Both the position numbers and the translations under genes were made by a program. Shown here one piece after another: positions 16,173 to 23,820 of a stretch of 38,168 nt of DNA. The notes under the pieces were generated by a model. It was not told the DNA's origin. It saw only the letters and a list, made by a program, of their open reading frames with translations, and did not search any database. Positions within the stretch are counted from its first letter, which is position 1. Every line of letters begins with the position of its first letter. Source of the stretch: Gammaproteobacteria bacterium (GTDB lineage Bacteria; Pseudomonadota; Gammaproteobacteria; DSM-16500); NCBI GenBank assembly GCA_014132595.1, contig BMAG01000051.1, positions 1-38,168 on the forward strand, written 5' to 3'.

Positions 16173-16889
16173 ATGCGAATTCATACTATTATACATGCTC
16201 CTTTTGAATTGCCTGGGGCGATTGAAACATGGGCCATGAAACACGGCTATACTTTATCATCAACTCATACCTATCGCGAAGATAAGCTGCCCGCGATTAC
16301 TGAAATTGATTTTCTCATCATGATGGGTGGACCACAAAGTCCTCTTCAGTTAGATAAATATCCCTATCTGCGGGATGAAATTGCTTTTACAAAACAAGTT
16401 ATTGATCAGAAAAAAGCGGTACTTGGCATTTGCCTGGGCGCACAAATTATTGCTGAAAGCTTAGGATCGAAAACAGAACGTAGTCCTCATAAAGAAATTG
16501 GAGTATTTCCGATTCAATTAACGGATGAAGGCAGATCAGATCCTATTTTTAGCCGGTTATCAACAACATTTGATGTCATGCATTGGCATAATGATATGCC
16601 TGGCGTTCCCCCAAGTGCTGTTATATTAGCGTATAGTGAAGGTTGTCCACGCCAAATTATTCGATATAACGAACGTGTTTATGGCTTGCAATGTCATATG
16701 GAAATGACAACGGAGCTGATTAAAGGTATGACAGAACATTGCTCTGGTGATCTCAGTCCTGGAAAATATATTCAAAATGTTGAAAAAATGTTGGCATTTG
16801 ATATGACAAAAATAAATGAAAAATTATTTTTTATTTTAGATCAGTTGGCAGCATCTGTTAACAAATCAGCTAGAGAGAAAGTGTTTTAG
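16173..16889 (+). CDS. Class I glutamine amidotransferase-like protein
   Basis: A 238-residue protein of the GMP synthase-type glutaminase family. The nucleophile elbow is GICLGAQ with C87. The other triad members are H175 and E177 in LQCHMEM. The oxyanion strand is MMGGPQSPL. It stands alone without a synthetase domain, as do several proteins that are glutaminases or gamma-glutamyl peptidases acting on amino acids or amines. AAGGA lies nine bases before the ATG. It reads the same way as the genes before it but after a 181-base gap, so it may have its own promoter. The acceptor substrate is unknown. Confidence 0.88.
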   Translation: MRIHTIIHAPFELPGAIETWAMKHGYTLSSTHTYREDKLPAITEIDFLIMMGGPQSPLQLDKYPYLRDEIAFTKQVIDQKKAVLGICLGAQIIAESLGSKTERSPHKEIGVFPIQLTDEGRSDPIFSRLSTTFDVMHWHNDMPGVPPSAVILAYSEGCPRQIIRYNERVYGLQCHMEMTTELIKGMTEHCSGDLSPGKYIQNVEKMLAFDMTKINEKLFFILDQLAASVNKSAREKVF

Positions 16890-16967
16890 AGTGGAATGCA
16901 TAAACATGGATTTAAATAAAATCAACACTATCAATAAGTATAATCAATTTATCAGGAGGAAGTTCAC

Positions 16968-18596
16968 GTGAGCATGCCAAGAAAAAGAAAGCAAAATACA
17001 AATTTTACTGAAACTTCTAAAGATGTTAAAACCACCATGAGTAGAGTAATTCCTACTCTTACAAAAAAAGGGAAAAGCAATCCATGGTTTTGTCTTCTGA
17101 AGTATAAAAATGAAGAGGGATCACATGGAATACAAAAAGAAGCTTTTCTAGCAGGTGCGTATCGAGTATGCATCGGTGTCCGTCAACCCAAAATAAGAGA
17201 ACTGAATGATACACATGTTATATCAAAGGAAGTAAACGGTTTCAAACCATTAAAGGATTGCAAGGTCATGACACCTCACGAAGCAATCAAAAATGGTATG
17301 GCAGCTGCATTGGTTACATCTTTTTTTTTCAGTGAAATGGATTTGAATTATTACAACATTGGTATCAATGAAAATAATGCAATTGTGCGAATTGATTTTG
17401 AATTTAGTATGTATACAGGAGGACATCACCCTGTCATTTTTCCAATAGAAGGTATTGTAAATTTGCCTGTTTTCGCCGCGGGGATGGACCCAATCAAATC
17501 TTGGGTAGGCTGGGATGGTTGTTTAAATAATTTACGTACCAATGAATGTTTCATAAAAGACAAATACAAAAGCTGTTTAAAAATTCTTTTGTTTGATCCG
17601 TCTGTTTTTGAATCTATGGCTAAAGATTATTTAGCATCAGGCGTTGATGATAGTCTACTCAAGGACGTTTTTTCACGTTGTACAGAATTAAAAAATTATC
17701 TTCTTGGTCATCCTGAGTTTAACACCTATTTCACAATGCATCATGCTAGTTACTGGATTGAAATCCAATCAGAAGCAAAACAGTATAATGCAGAGATCCA
17801 AGTACATATTGAGAAATTAGACAACCGTATTAAGGCACTACAGACAGATACGACTGGTAATATGCATACACAATTTACTAAAGAGAAATATCAAAACCTT
17901 AGTCATGAGGAGTTACTTAAAAAATTTCAACAAGAACAAGCTGATTATAGGGATCGCTTAATAAATATAGAAAAAATGCACAAAAATTACTGTCACATAT
18001 CTAAAAAATTAAACGTAGTTGTTGAACAAAAATCTCCGTCTGTTCCTTGTGCTAATGAAGCAGAACAGGAACTCACAGCAGAGCAAATCAATATATTGCA
18101 AGTCATGTATGGAAAAATCCCGTCAACAGGCAGTATGAATTCTTCAGGAACATTAACGCTCGTATTTGAGGAAGGCCAGAAGGAAGTGATAACAGCGAGT
18201 CGCTATTATGAAATGCGTCAATCGGTTTGTGTCATGCATAAAAAGCATTTACAAGATTTGAACATATATAGTAACCATATGGAAAATTTGATTATCAAAT
18301 TTAGCTACGTTTGGGCAAAAATAGCTAGAGCAGATACATTGACTTCTGTGTTAAGGGTAGATAAAGAGCATGAGAATAACCCAGATCAATGTGCCACTCG
18401 TATCCTTGCTATGCGAAACACCCTCACAAATGACTTCAGTAAAATATTACAAGAAGATGGATGGGGGGTATGGTTGTTTAAGCGTTTGACTGTGATACCC
18501 TGTATTTTAAATGCTTTTGGATTCACAAAATCAAAAGGGAGAAAATTTGTTGAATCATTACAAGGATCACAGAATACCAACAAGATTCGCCCATGA
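16968..18596 (+). CDS. Hypothetical protein with atypical kinase-like N-terminal half
   Basis: No family is recognised with certainty. The 542-residue protein has no signal peptide. Residues 38-150 follow the order of a protein or lipid kinase core: a strand with lysine (LLKYK, K45), a helix with glutamate (KEAFLAGAYRV, E58), a hinge-like strand (HVISKEVNGF), then a catalytic-loop-like MDLNYYNIG (D125, N127, N130). A metal-site-like RIDFEFS (D143) comes last. D-x-N-x-x-N and IDF resemble PI3/PI4-kinases. A coiled-coil part follows (about 260-350). The start is a GTG at 16968 with a perfect AGGAGGA seven bases upstream. Activity is unproven; a secreted effector kinase is the leading idea. Confidence 0.75.
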   Translation: MSMPRKRKQNTNFTETSKDVKTTMSRVIPTLTKKGKSNPWFCLLKYKNEEGSHGIQKEAFLAGAYRVCIGVRQPKIRELNDTHVISKEVNGFKPLKDCKVMTPHEAIKNGMAAALVTSFFFSEMDLNYYNIGINENNAIVRIDFEFSMYTGGHHPVIFPIEGIVNLPVFAAGMDPIKSWVGWDGCLNNLRTNECFIKDKYKSCLKILLFDPSVFESMAKDYLASGVDDSLLKDVFSRCTELKNYLLGHPEFNTYFTMHHASYWIEIQSEAKQYNAEIQVHIEKLDNRIKALQTDTTGNMHTQFTKEKYQNLSHEELLKKFQQEQADYRDRLINIEKMHKNYCHISKKLNVVVEQKSPSVPCANEAEQELTAEQINILQVMYGKIPSTGSMNSSGTLTLVFEEGQKEVITASRYYEMRQSVCVMHKKHLQDLNIYSNHMENLIIKFSYVWAKIARADTLTSVLRVDKEHENNPDQCATRILAMRNTLTNDFSKILQEDGWGVWLFKRLTVIPCILNAFGFTKSKGRKFVESLQGSQNTNKIRP

Positions 18597-18626
18597 ATGC
18601 ACATAACTACTTCACTCATTTATTTT

Positions 18627-19136
18627 TTATAGTGATTTCTCAGGAATCATTGTAAAATCAATTTTGATTTGATTCTGTTTTTCAATGAAATTTTTTAAAT
18701 CCTCACATCTCACTGTAATCGTAGCTGTATTCTCCATAGGATGGATATTAATATAATCTTCTTTTAGCAAATCCCGATCAAAAACCAATTTTACCCGTCG
18801 TGCACAATCATTAATAATAGCAATAGGTGTCACTGAACCTGGCATAACACCCAACATTTTTATCAGATCGTCATGATTTGCAAAACTTAATCGTCCACCA
18901 TTGAATATTTTTGCCAATTGAGATAAATCCACACGCTTATGATATTGAATGGTAACCAGCCAATACGCTGTCCTCTTTTCATTGCGTAAGAATAAATTTT
19001 TTACATGTATACCTGGTATATGCGCGCAGTGCCGCTCTCCGTCCTCCGCAGTAAATACCGCTGGATGCTCATATAGCTTATACGACAGACGAGCTTCATC
19101 AAGCAATGGAAGTAAACTTTGTTTATTTGAAATCAT
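18627..19136 (-). CDS. Prolyl-tRNA editing protein (ProX / YbaK-like deacylase)
   Basis: A 169-residue member of the YbaK/ProRS editing family, which hydrolyses mischarged tRNA-Pro (usually Ala-tRNA-Pro). The signature is VKNLFLRN, with the expected catalytic lysine K46. Further blocks are GGRLSFAN and the loop GVMPGSVTPIAI, found in most family members. The length is close to free-standing ProX proteins. The converging kinase-like gene ends 30 bases away. The FAD oxidase gene starts divergently about 100 bases upstream. Confidence 0.88.
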   Translation of the reverse strand: MISNKQSLLPLLDEARLSYKLYEHPAVFTAEDGERHCAHIPGIHVKNLFLRNEKRTAYWLVTIQYHKRVDLSQLAKIFNGGRLSFANHDDLIKMLGVMPGSVTPIAIINDCARRVKLVFDRDLLKEDYINIHPMENTATITVRCEDLKNFIEKQNQIKIDFTMIPEKSL

Positions 19137-19239
19137 ATGGTCTCTTTTTAATCCATCTTAGTCGAATACCTTAGATATGGTAAATAATAATTTGATTAAA
19201 TACTGTTCGGCGTGATGAGTTTACATTATAGTAAGTTCC

Positions 19240-20571
19240 ATGAATGAATCACAGACAAAAGTCATTATTATTGGTGCAGGCATAGCTGGCCTGACTGCCG
19301 CATGGCATTTGAAAAAAAAAGGCATTGAATCGCTTGTATTAGAAGCCAATGAAACAGTAGGCGGGAGAATGCAAAGCATTCAAGCGGAGGATGCTTTAAT
19401 CGATACTGGTGCACAATTCCTCTCCAGTGCCTATTCTATTATTCCTGATTTAATTAAAGAGACAGAATTAGATTATGAATGGGTTGAAACAAGTGATTGG
19501 GTAGCAATAGTCAGAGAGAATGGTGCTTCAGTATTTCAACCTCAACATCCATGGCAATTATTCACTCATCATGTACTTTCGTTATGGAGTTTATTACGTT
19601 TAGGCTTCAATCGATTGAAATTTTTAAATTTGAATAAAAAATCCTTAAATGACATTATCCATTGGACGAAATATGACTGCATCAGCGCAAGCGATTGGGT
19701 GACTGAAAAATACGGAAAAGAAATAGCGGATCAATTAGTCTCACCCATTTTTAACGGATTTTACTTTCAATCCATCAATCAATCTTCAGCAGCTCTTGCA
19801 GCTGCTTTATTGGCATTTTCTGTCTACAATCCTAAAACAATGACATTGTCATCTGGCATGGGAAGTCTTCCTAGAAAACTTGCCAATGAACTAAATATCC
19901 AAACAAATGTTTCAGTATCCAATATAGTAGAAATATCTGATGGCGTAAAAATTACTTCTAATTCAGGAGCGTTTAGTGCAGAACATGTCATTGTTACAAC
20001 CCCTGCCCCAGTAGCAAAGGATTTAATTCAAAATCCTGATATACAAACACAGAAACTACTTCAAACATCCTATAGTTCTACTATACTTATTTCCCTATTA
20101 ATAAGCTCGAATTGGTCACCGCCATCCAATATACAAAAAGCCTATGGCCTATTATATAAGTCCTCATTAGATTGCAAAATCGCTGCAGTTTCAATTGAGA
20201 ACAATAAACATTCTGCACGAAAAACTAAAGGATTTCTTGTTAATGTCATGCTTACCGATATCTATGCAAAAGAAATTTTGCATTTATCAGATGAAGAAAT
20301 ATATCAAAAAATAAAAACACACATTGAAAAACAATTCCCTTCCATTTATTTACATATTCAAAGTAAAAAAATATTTCGTTGGGAATTTGCCATGCCATAT
20401 ACATCCATAGGACGTGCAAAATTAGTAAAGGAATATTATGATACAAGAAATCAAAATAATCGTATATGGTTAGCAGGTGACTATCTTGGTTTTCCTTGGA
20501 CTGACAGCGCGGCAAATACAGGTTTAAACGCCGCCAATTTCGTATGCGAAACTATACAAAAAAATAATTAA
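19240..20571 (+). CDS. FAD-dependent amine oxidase / protoporphyrinogen oxidase-like protein
   Basis: A 443-residue flavoprotein. It begins with the dinucleotide-binding fold VIIIGAGIAGLTAAW (8-22) and E36 for the ribose. GGRMQS follows, the second flavin motif of the amine-oxidase family. The C-terminus has the FAD-binding block IWLAGDYLG followed by DSAANTGLNAANF. This architecture is shared by monoamine oxidases, protoporphyrinogen oxidase and phytoene desaturases, so the substrate is uncertain. It is followed after 13 bases by a PNPOx-fold gene reading the same way; they probably form an operon. Confidence 0.85.
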   Translation: MNESQTKVIIIGAGIAGLTAAWHLKKKGIESLVLEANETVGGRMQSIQAEDALIDTGAQFLSSAYSIIPDLIKETELDYEWVETSDWVAIVRENGASVFQPQHPWQLFTHHVLSLWSLLRLGFNRLKFLNLNKKSLNDIIHWTKYDCISASDWVTEKYGKEIADQLVSPIFNGFYFQSINQSSAALAAALLAFSVYNPKTMTLSSGMGSLPRKLANELNIQTNVSVSNIVEISDGVKITSNSGAFSAEHVIVTTPAPVAKDLIQNPDIQTQKLLQTSYSSTILISLLISSNWSPPSNIQKAYGLLYKSSLDCKIAAVSIENNKHSARKTKGFLVNVMLTDIYAKEILHLSDEEIYQKIKTHIEKQFPSIYLHIQSKKIFRWEFAMPYTSIGRAKLVKEYYDTRNQNNRIWLAGDYLGFPWTDSAANTGLNAANFVCETIQKNN

Positions 20572-20584
20572 ACAAGGCAATATA

Positions 20585-21154
20585 ATGACTATCTCAAGCA
20601 TCGCACCTTCTGAAATAATTTCTGTACTAGAAAATGATTTTAAATTTCAAAATAATTTGATATTTTGTCAAATGAGCACTGTCAGAAATGATACGCCGCA
20701 TATCCGTACTGTTCGATTATATGGAATAGAAGATCAATTAGGATTGATTTTTTTCACACGTAAAACTTCTAAAAAATGGCAAGATTTATCTCATAACTCA
20801 CGTCTTGCAATTTGCTTATTGCATCCTGAATACCGAATACAGCTACAAGCTGAGTGCACAGCTAAGTTAATTGGGGTCAATGACAACCCAGTATTGTTCA
20901 AAAAATATTGGTCTATGATAAGAGACGATGTCAAAAAAATATATCACGATGATTATGTGCCTAATTTAGATTATCAGCAAAGAAAGGAAACCGAGATTCC
21001 TTCAAGTATTCCTGATTCTGGTGGCATTATTATGGCTTCGCCACACTATTGGGAATATCTATTCGTTAATGATAATTATCCAGAAAGTATACGTTATCAA
21101 TTTACACATCACGCTCAAAAAGGCTGGATTAAATCACACTTAACGATGTCATAA
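20585..21154 (+). CDS. Pyridoxamine 5'-phosphate oxidase-like FMN protein
   Basis: A 189-residue split-barrel flavin protein. Key stretches are PHIRTVRLYGIEDQLGLIFF, then TRKTSKKWQDLSHNSRLAICL, the usual FMN phosphate contact region, and YRIQLQAECTAKLI. The C-terminal WEYLFVND and YPESIRYQF are reminiscent of PNPOx-like proteins of the Alr4036 type. True PdxH has a distinct C-terminal RLHDR signature that I do not see, so a different substrate is likely. Thirteen bases separate it from the FAD oxidase, which suggests a joint pathway. Confidence 0.8.
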   Translation: MTISSIAPSEIISVLENDFKFQNNLIFCQMSTVRNDTPHIRTVRLYGIEDQLGLIFFTRKTSKKWQDLSHNSRLAICLLHPEYRIQLQAECTAKLIGVNDNPVLFKKYWSMIRDDVKKIYHDDYVPNLDYQQRKETEIPSSIPDSGGIIMASPHYWEYLFVNDNYPESIRYQFTHHAQKGWIKSHLTMS

Positions 21155-21155
21155 C

Positions 21156-21308
21156 GTGGTAGCAGAACAATGGATAGGATTAATCGACGACTATTTTTCG
21201 ATAACATGTCGGCCATTAGCCATTGGAATGATACTATGGCAAGAAATTGCAAAGCAGAATGATGAATTAAATCAAGAAGCAGATGGCACAGGAGAGGGGA
21301 ATTCCTAA
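21156..21308 (+). pseudogene. Short ORF or gene remnant ending in a repeat element
   Basis: A GTG one base after the preceding stop opens a 50-codon frame (VVAEQWIGLIDDYFSITCRP...) that ends at 21308. There is no ribosome-binding site. The last codons (GTGEGNS) are formed by the right end of a palindromic element (21291-21310), so the frame is probably the remains of a longer gene cut by that element. It could also be a chance open frame. Confidence 0.3.
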
Positions 21309-21310
21309 GC
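21291..21310. repeat. Partial copy of the CCCTCTCCCGC palindromic element (right end)
   Basis: GGAGAGGGGAATTCCTAAGC matches the right arms of the elements at 28966, 33070 and 35026 (GAGAGG, then a short AT stretch, then CTAAGC). The left arm is missing. Confidence 0.55.
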
Positions 21311-21338
21311 AAAACTTTATGTCTATTTAGAACAAAAT

Positions 21339-21371
21339 TTGACCTTTATTGCAATTTTGCGCAAATATGTT
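21339..21371 (+). promoter_or_regulatory. Possible promoter of the Fic-like gene
   Basis: TTGACC (21339-21344) is a good -35 box. Candidate -10 boxes are AAATAT (21363-21368, 18-base spacing) and TATGTT (21366-21371, 21-base spacing); neither is strong. Confidence 0.35.
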
Positions 21372-21419
21372 ATTATTTTGTCCGTCCATGGCCTACCTAT
21401 TATTTTTTTGAGAGATTTT

Positions 21420-22448
21420 ATGTTATCAACATCCCTTCCCCCAAAGCATAACCCAGCTGCTGAAGAACAAAAAAATGAAACCCAACTCATGAGCCATCCC
21501 GCTTATGACAAAGAAACCAAAACTCTCTATGGCGTTCCCTTATGGAAGCTATTTATCGATAAAGAATGTCACTCCAAAGGCGAAATGTTTTTTGATACCG
21601 CAACCAAAGACGGCCAAGGAAAGCCGGAGCCAGGCTACAATGCAGCTATGCATCAAGCCTTTGACTATATGCTCACCACACTCAATAAAAAATTAGACGC
21701 CGAAGAATTTAAAAATATTTATCATTTATGCGTTAAAACCGTCAAGAATGTGAACTCCAATGAAAGAGAATTTCGTCCTGGCATGTATAAATTGAAACTC
21801 GACAAAATATCTCCCGCTGCCAAAGCTGAATGGAAAAGCCGCCGATTAATCGCAACACTTGCAGAAATGCCCGAATGCATGAAATCTCCACCCGAAACAG
21901 ACCAAGGCTATCTTGCCTATTTGATGAATAACACTATCGTTCCACTTTTCATGTCTGACAATCCCTCACTCGAGAAAATCACAAAAAAAGTCAACGCTCA
22001 TTTTACGACCTATTATTCCAATATTGCAGAAGCAAAAAAAGATAAAGAAAAATTAGCCGCCATCGTATCATTATCTGAAGCACTTGAAATTGGTCACTAC
22101 TTTCCAGATGGCAATCAAAGAACGATTGTTTTCGTAATGTTAAATAAACTGCTTATAGAAAATGGTTTTTCACCGGTGATTCTTGAGGACCCTGCTGTAT
22201 TCGATGGTTATCATAGCATCGAAGAACTCATTTTAGATATTGAAATAGGAAAAGAAAATTTTATAACACTATGCAAACAGTCAGAAAAAAACAAACCGGC
22301 TAAAAGTCATCCCACTCAGGATACTGCTTCACCTGTCGCCTCATGTCCAAGCTCATTATTCCATGATTCTCAGCCTAAACTCAACGTTTCAACATTACTT
22401 CCTAAAAAAACTCCACCGCAGCAGAATCATAGACAGAATTCTTTTTAA
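21420..22448 (+). CDS. Fic-like protein with altered motif, possible effector
   Basis: A 342-residue protein. Residues 226-234 read HYFPDGNQR, close to the Fic signature HxFx(D/E)GNGR with Q in place of the last G. The catalytic histidine (H226), D230, N232 and arginine (R234) are present. REFRPGMY (116-123) resembles the Fic flap region. Fic proteins transfer AMP or other phosphate-containing groups to target proteins. The inhibitory (S/T)xxxE(G/N) motif is not seen. The C-terminus (about 288-342) is a proline, serine and glutamine-rich tail, as in many secreted effectors. I chose the ATG at 21420 with GAGAGA upstream; an upstream TTG at 21339 lies in the promoter region. No antitoxin gene adjoins it, so a toxin-antitoxin pair is less likely. 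Confidence 0.8.
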   Translation: MLSTSLPPKHNPAAEEQKNETQLMSHPAYDKETKTLYGVPLWKLFIDKECHSKGEMFFDTATKDGQGKPEPGYNAAMHQAFDYMLTTLNKKLDAEEFKNIYHLCVKTVKNVNSNEREFRPGMYKLKLDKISPAAKAEWKSRRLIATLAEMPECMKSPPETDQGYLAYLMNNTIVPLFMSDNPSLEKITKKVNAHFTTYYSNIAEAKKDKEKLAAIVSLSEALEIGHYFPDGNQRTIVFVMLNKLLIENGFSPVILEDPAVFDGYHSIEELILDIEIGKENFITLCKQSEKNKPAKSHPTQDTASPVASCPSSLFHDSQPKLNVSTLLPKKTPPQQNHRQNSF

Positions 22449-22465
22449 ATTGATCTATATCAATA

Positions 22466-22506
22466 AATCACATCCTTCTTATGGTAGGATGTGATTACTC
22501 ATTTTT
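22466..22506 (+). terminator. Intrinsic terminator after the Fic-like gene
   Basis: AATCACATCC (22466-22475) and GGATGTGATT (22487-22496) form a perfect ten-base stem with an 11-base loop. A T-run follows at 22502-22506 after five bases. It lies 17 bases after the stop codon. Confidence 0.7.
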
Positions 22507-22593
22507 ATAAAAAATTTTATATCCTCGCAAAATCGTTGAGTCCTGATTCCTCTTACATTGATAATTAAAAACAAATCAAAGGAGATGGCGCGC

Positions 22594-22800
22594 ATGAATA
22601 AAATGATTGTAGAAAAGACATTGGATAAAGATAAAAACGAACCCAACGCAACGGAAAACATTACTTTATTAAGCACCAACTTCCACTCAAGAAAAGAAGA
22701 ACATTTAAAGTCTGTTTACAAACATCCTCATAACGATTTGCCGCATCAAATTAAAATAAAAATCAGAGAAATTTTGGAATATACGGGATGGGATGAGTAA
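22594..22800 (+). CDS. Small hypothetical protein (68 residues)
   Basis: A short soluble, charged protein without signal peptide or membrane segment. I chose the ATG at 22594 because AAAGGAG (22578-22584) lies nine bases upstream. The ATG at 22585 touches that site and a TTG at 22558 precedes it. The first part is lysine- and asparagine-rich (NKMIVEKTLDKDKNEPNATEN). The second half is histidine-rich and then helical (HPHNDLPHQIKIKIREILEY) and ends TGWDE. No family is recognised. It lies between the Fic-like gene's terminator and a converging coiled-coil gene. Confidence 0.6.
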   Translation: MNKMIVEKTLDKDKNEPNATENITLLSTNFHSRKEEHLKSVYKHPHNDLPHQIKIKIREILEYTGWDE

Positions 22801-22816
22801 GCTGCGATCGCATTCA

Positions 22817-23713
22817 TTATCTCGCCAATCTTAATCGCTCCATGAGAGTCGGGGCCGCTTTTTTCTCACCTGGTTTTCGTTGAGAATCTGGAATTTTTTT
22901 ATCGACGAGATTAATCATTTTATTGATTCCATTTCTGCCTGTGGTAAATAACGGTTGACGACCTACGGGTTGTAATTTTGTTTTTAATATCTCTAATTGA
23001 TCATGCATATTACGCGCATATCGCAGGGATTTATTAGCTCTGTAGGTACCCAGAAGAGGACATTCACCTTGCCTATCATTTTTTACTTTTTCAACAAAAT
23101 TATTTAAAGCCTCCAGGCGGGACATGACGCTCTCAAGAGCGGGCGACTGTTTAACACCTTGCGCAATCTTTATTTCTCCCGTGGGTGATTCAACGATCTT
23201 GTCTTTGTATTTCTTGAGTAATTGTGATTTTTCTGCATTCAGTGTCTCTACTACTTTGTCTAAATCAGCTGGATCTAATTCACCTTTTTGCAATTTATGA
23301 CTCTCGGGCGCTTTCCATTTTTCGACACGAGCATCAAATTGTCTTAAATGATTAATCAACCATGCTTTATATTCTTTATCCCAAAATTGCTGGGCTTCGG
23401 GGGTTTCTTCGAAGTATGAATCGCTATTTTTTAGATCTGACCCAAAGGCCATTCGCACAAAATAATTTTTAGAAGGGTCAATTTCCCCTTTTTCATTTTT
23501 AAATTTTTCTGGGTCAAATTGTTCACTTCCAGGATTATTTTCGTTATAAAGAGAAAGGTCTTTCATGACACTTGCTATCTGCTTATGATGTTGAGGTAAT
23601 TCAATTTCGAGTTGTTTTTTCATCGCCAGACGTAATTTCAGTTGCTCTTCTAAATCCGTCAGAGTCATTGAATCACTGATCTCTTCCACCTTAGGTGCAG
23701 GTCTTTGATTCAT
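22817..23713 (-). CDS. Hypothetical coiled-coil protein
   Basis: A 298-residue soluble protein without signal peptide or membrane segment. Heptad-like helices cover about 18-55 (LTDLEEQLKLRLAMKKQLEIE), 150-172 (LDKVVETLNAEKSQLLKKY) and 190-212 (ALESVMSRLEALNNFVEKV). A helical, aromatic stretch lies at 108-135 (QFWDKEYKAWLINHLRQF). The C-terminus is basic (KKAAPTLMERLRLAR). The start is firm: GGAGGAGG at 23721-23728 lies seven bases upstream of the ATG. The base style and coiled coils resemble the protein at 4594-5298, but no sequence similarity is evident. It could be a secreted effector; this is inference only. Confidence 0.75.
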   Translation of the reverse strand: MNQRPAPKVEEISDSMTLTDLEEQLKLRLAMKKQLEIELPQHHKQIASVMKDLSLYNENNPGSEQFDPEKFKNEKGEIDPSKNYFVRMAFGSDLKNSDSYFEETPEAQQFWDKEYKAWLINHLRQFDARVEKWKAPESHKLQKGELDPADLDKVVETLNAEKSQLLKKYKDKIVESPTGEIKIAQGVKQSPALESVMSRLEALNNFVEKVKNDRQGECPLLGTYRANKSLRYARNMHDQLEILKTKLQPVGRQPLFTTGRNGINKMINLVDKKIPDSQRKPGEKKAAPTLMERLRLAR

Positions 23714-23820
23714 AACCGAGCCTCCTCCACAGTGATGAATTTAAGTATAGCAGATATTATATCAATAGATGCAGGAGATTGATTTTATTGATTAATTCAG
23801 TGTTGTGTGATCGGGAGATC

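Noticed and set aside
20585-21154. Annotation as true pdxH
   Set aside because: The family's C-terminal RLHDR signature is not present, so only a PNPOx-like fold is supported.
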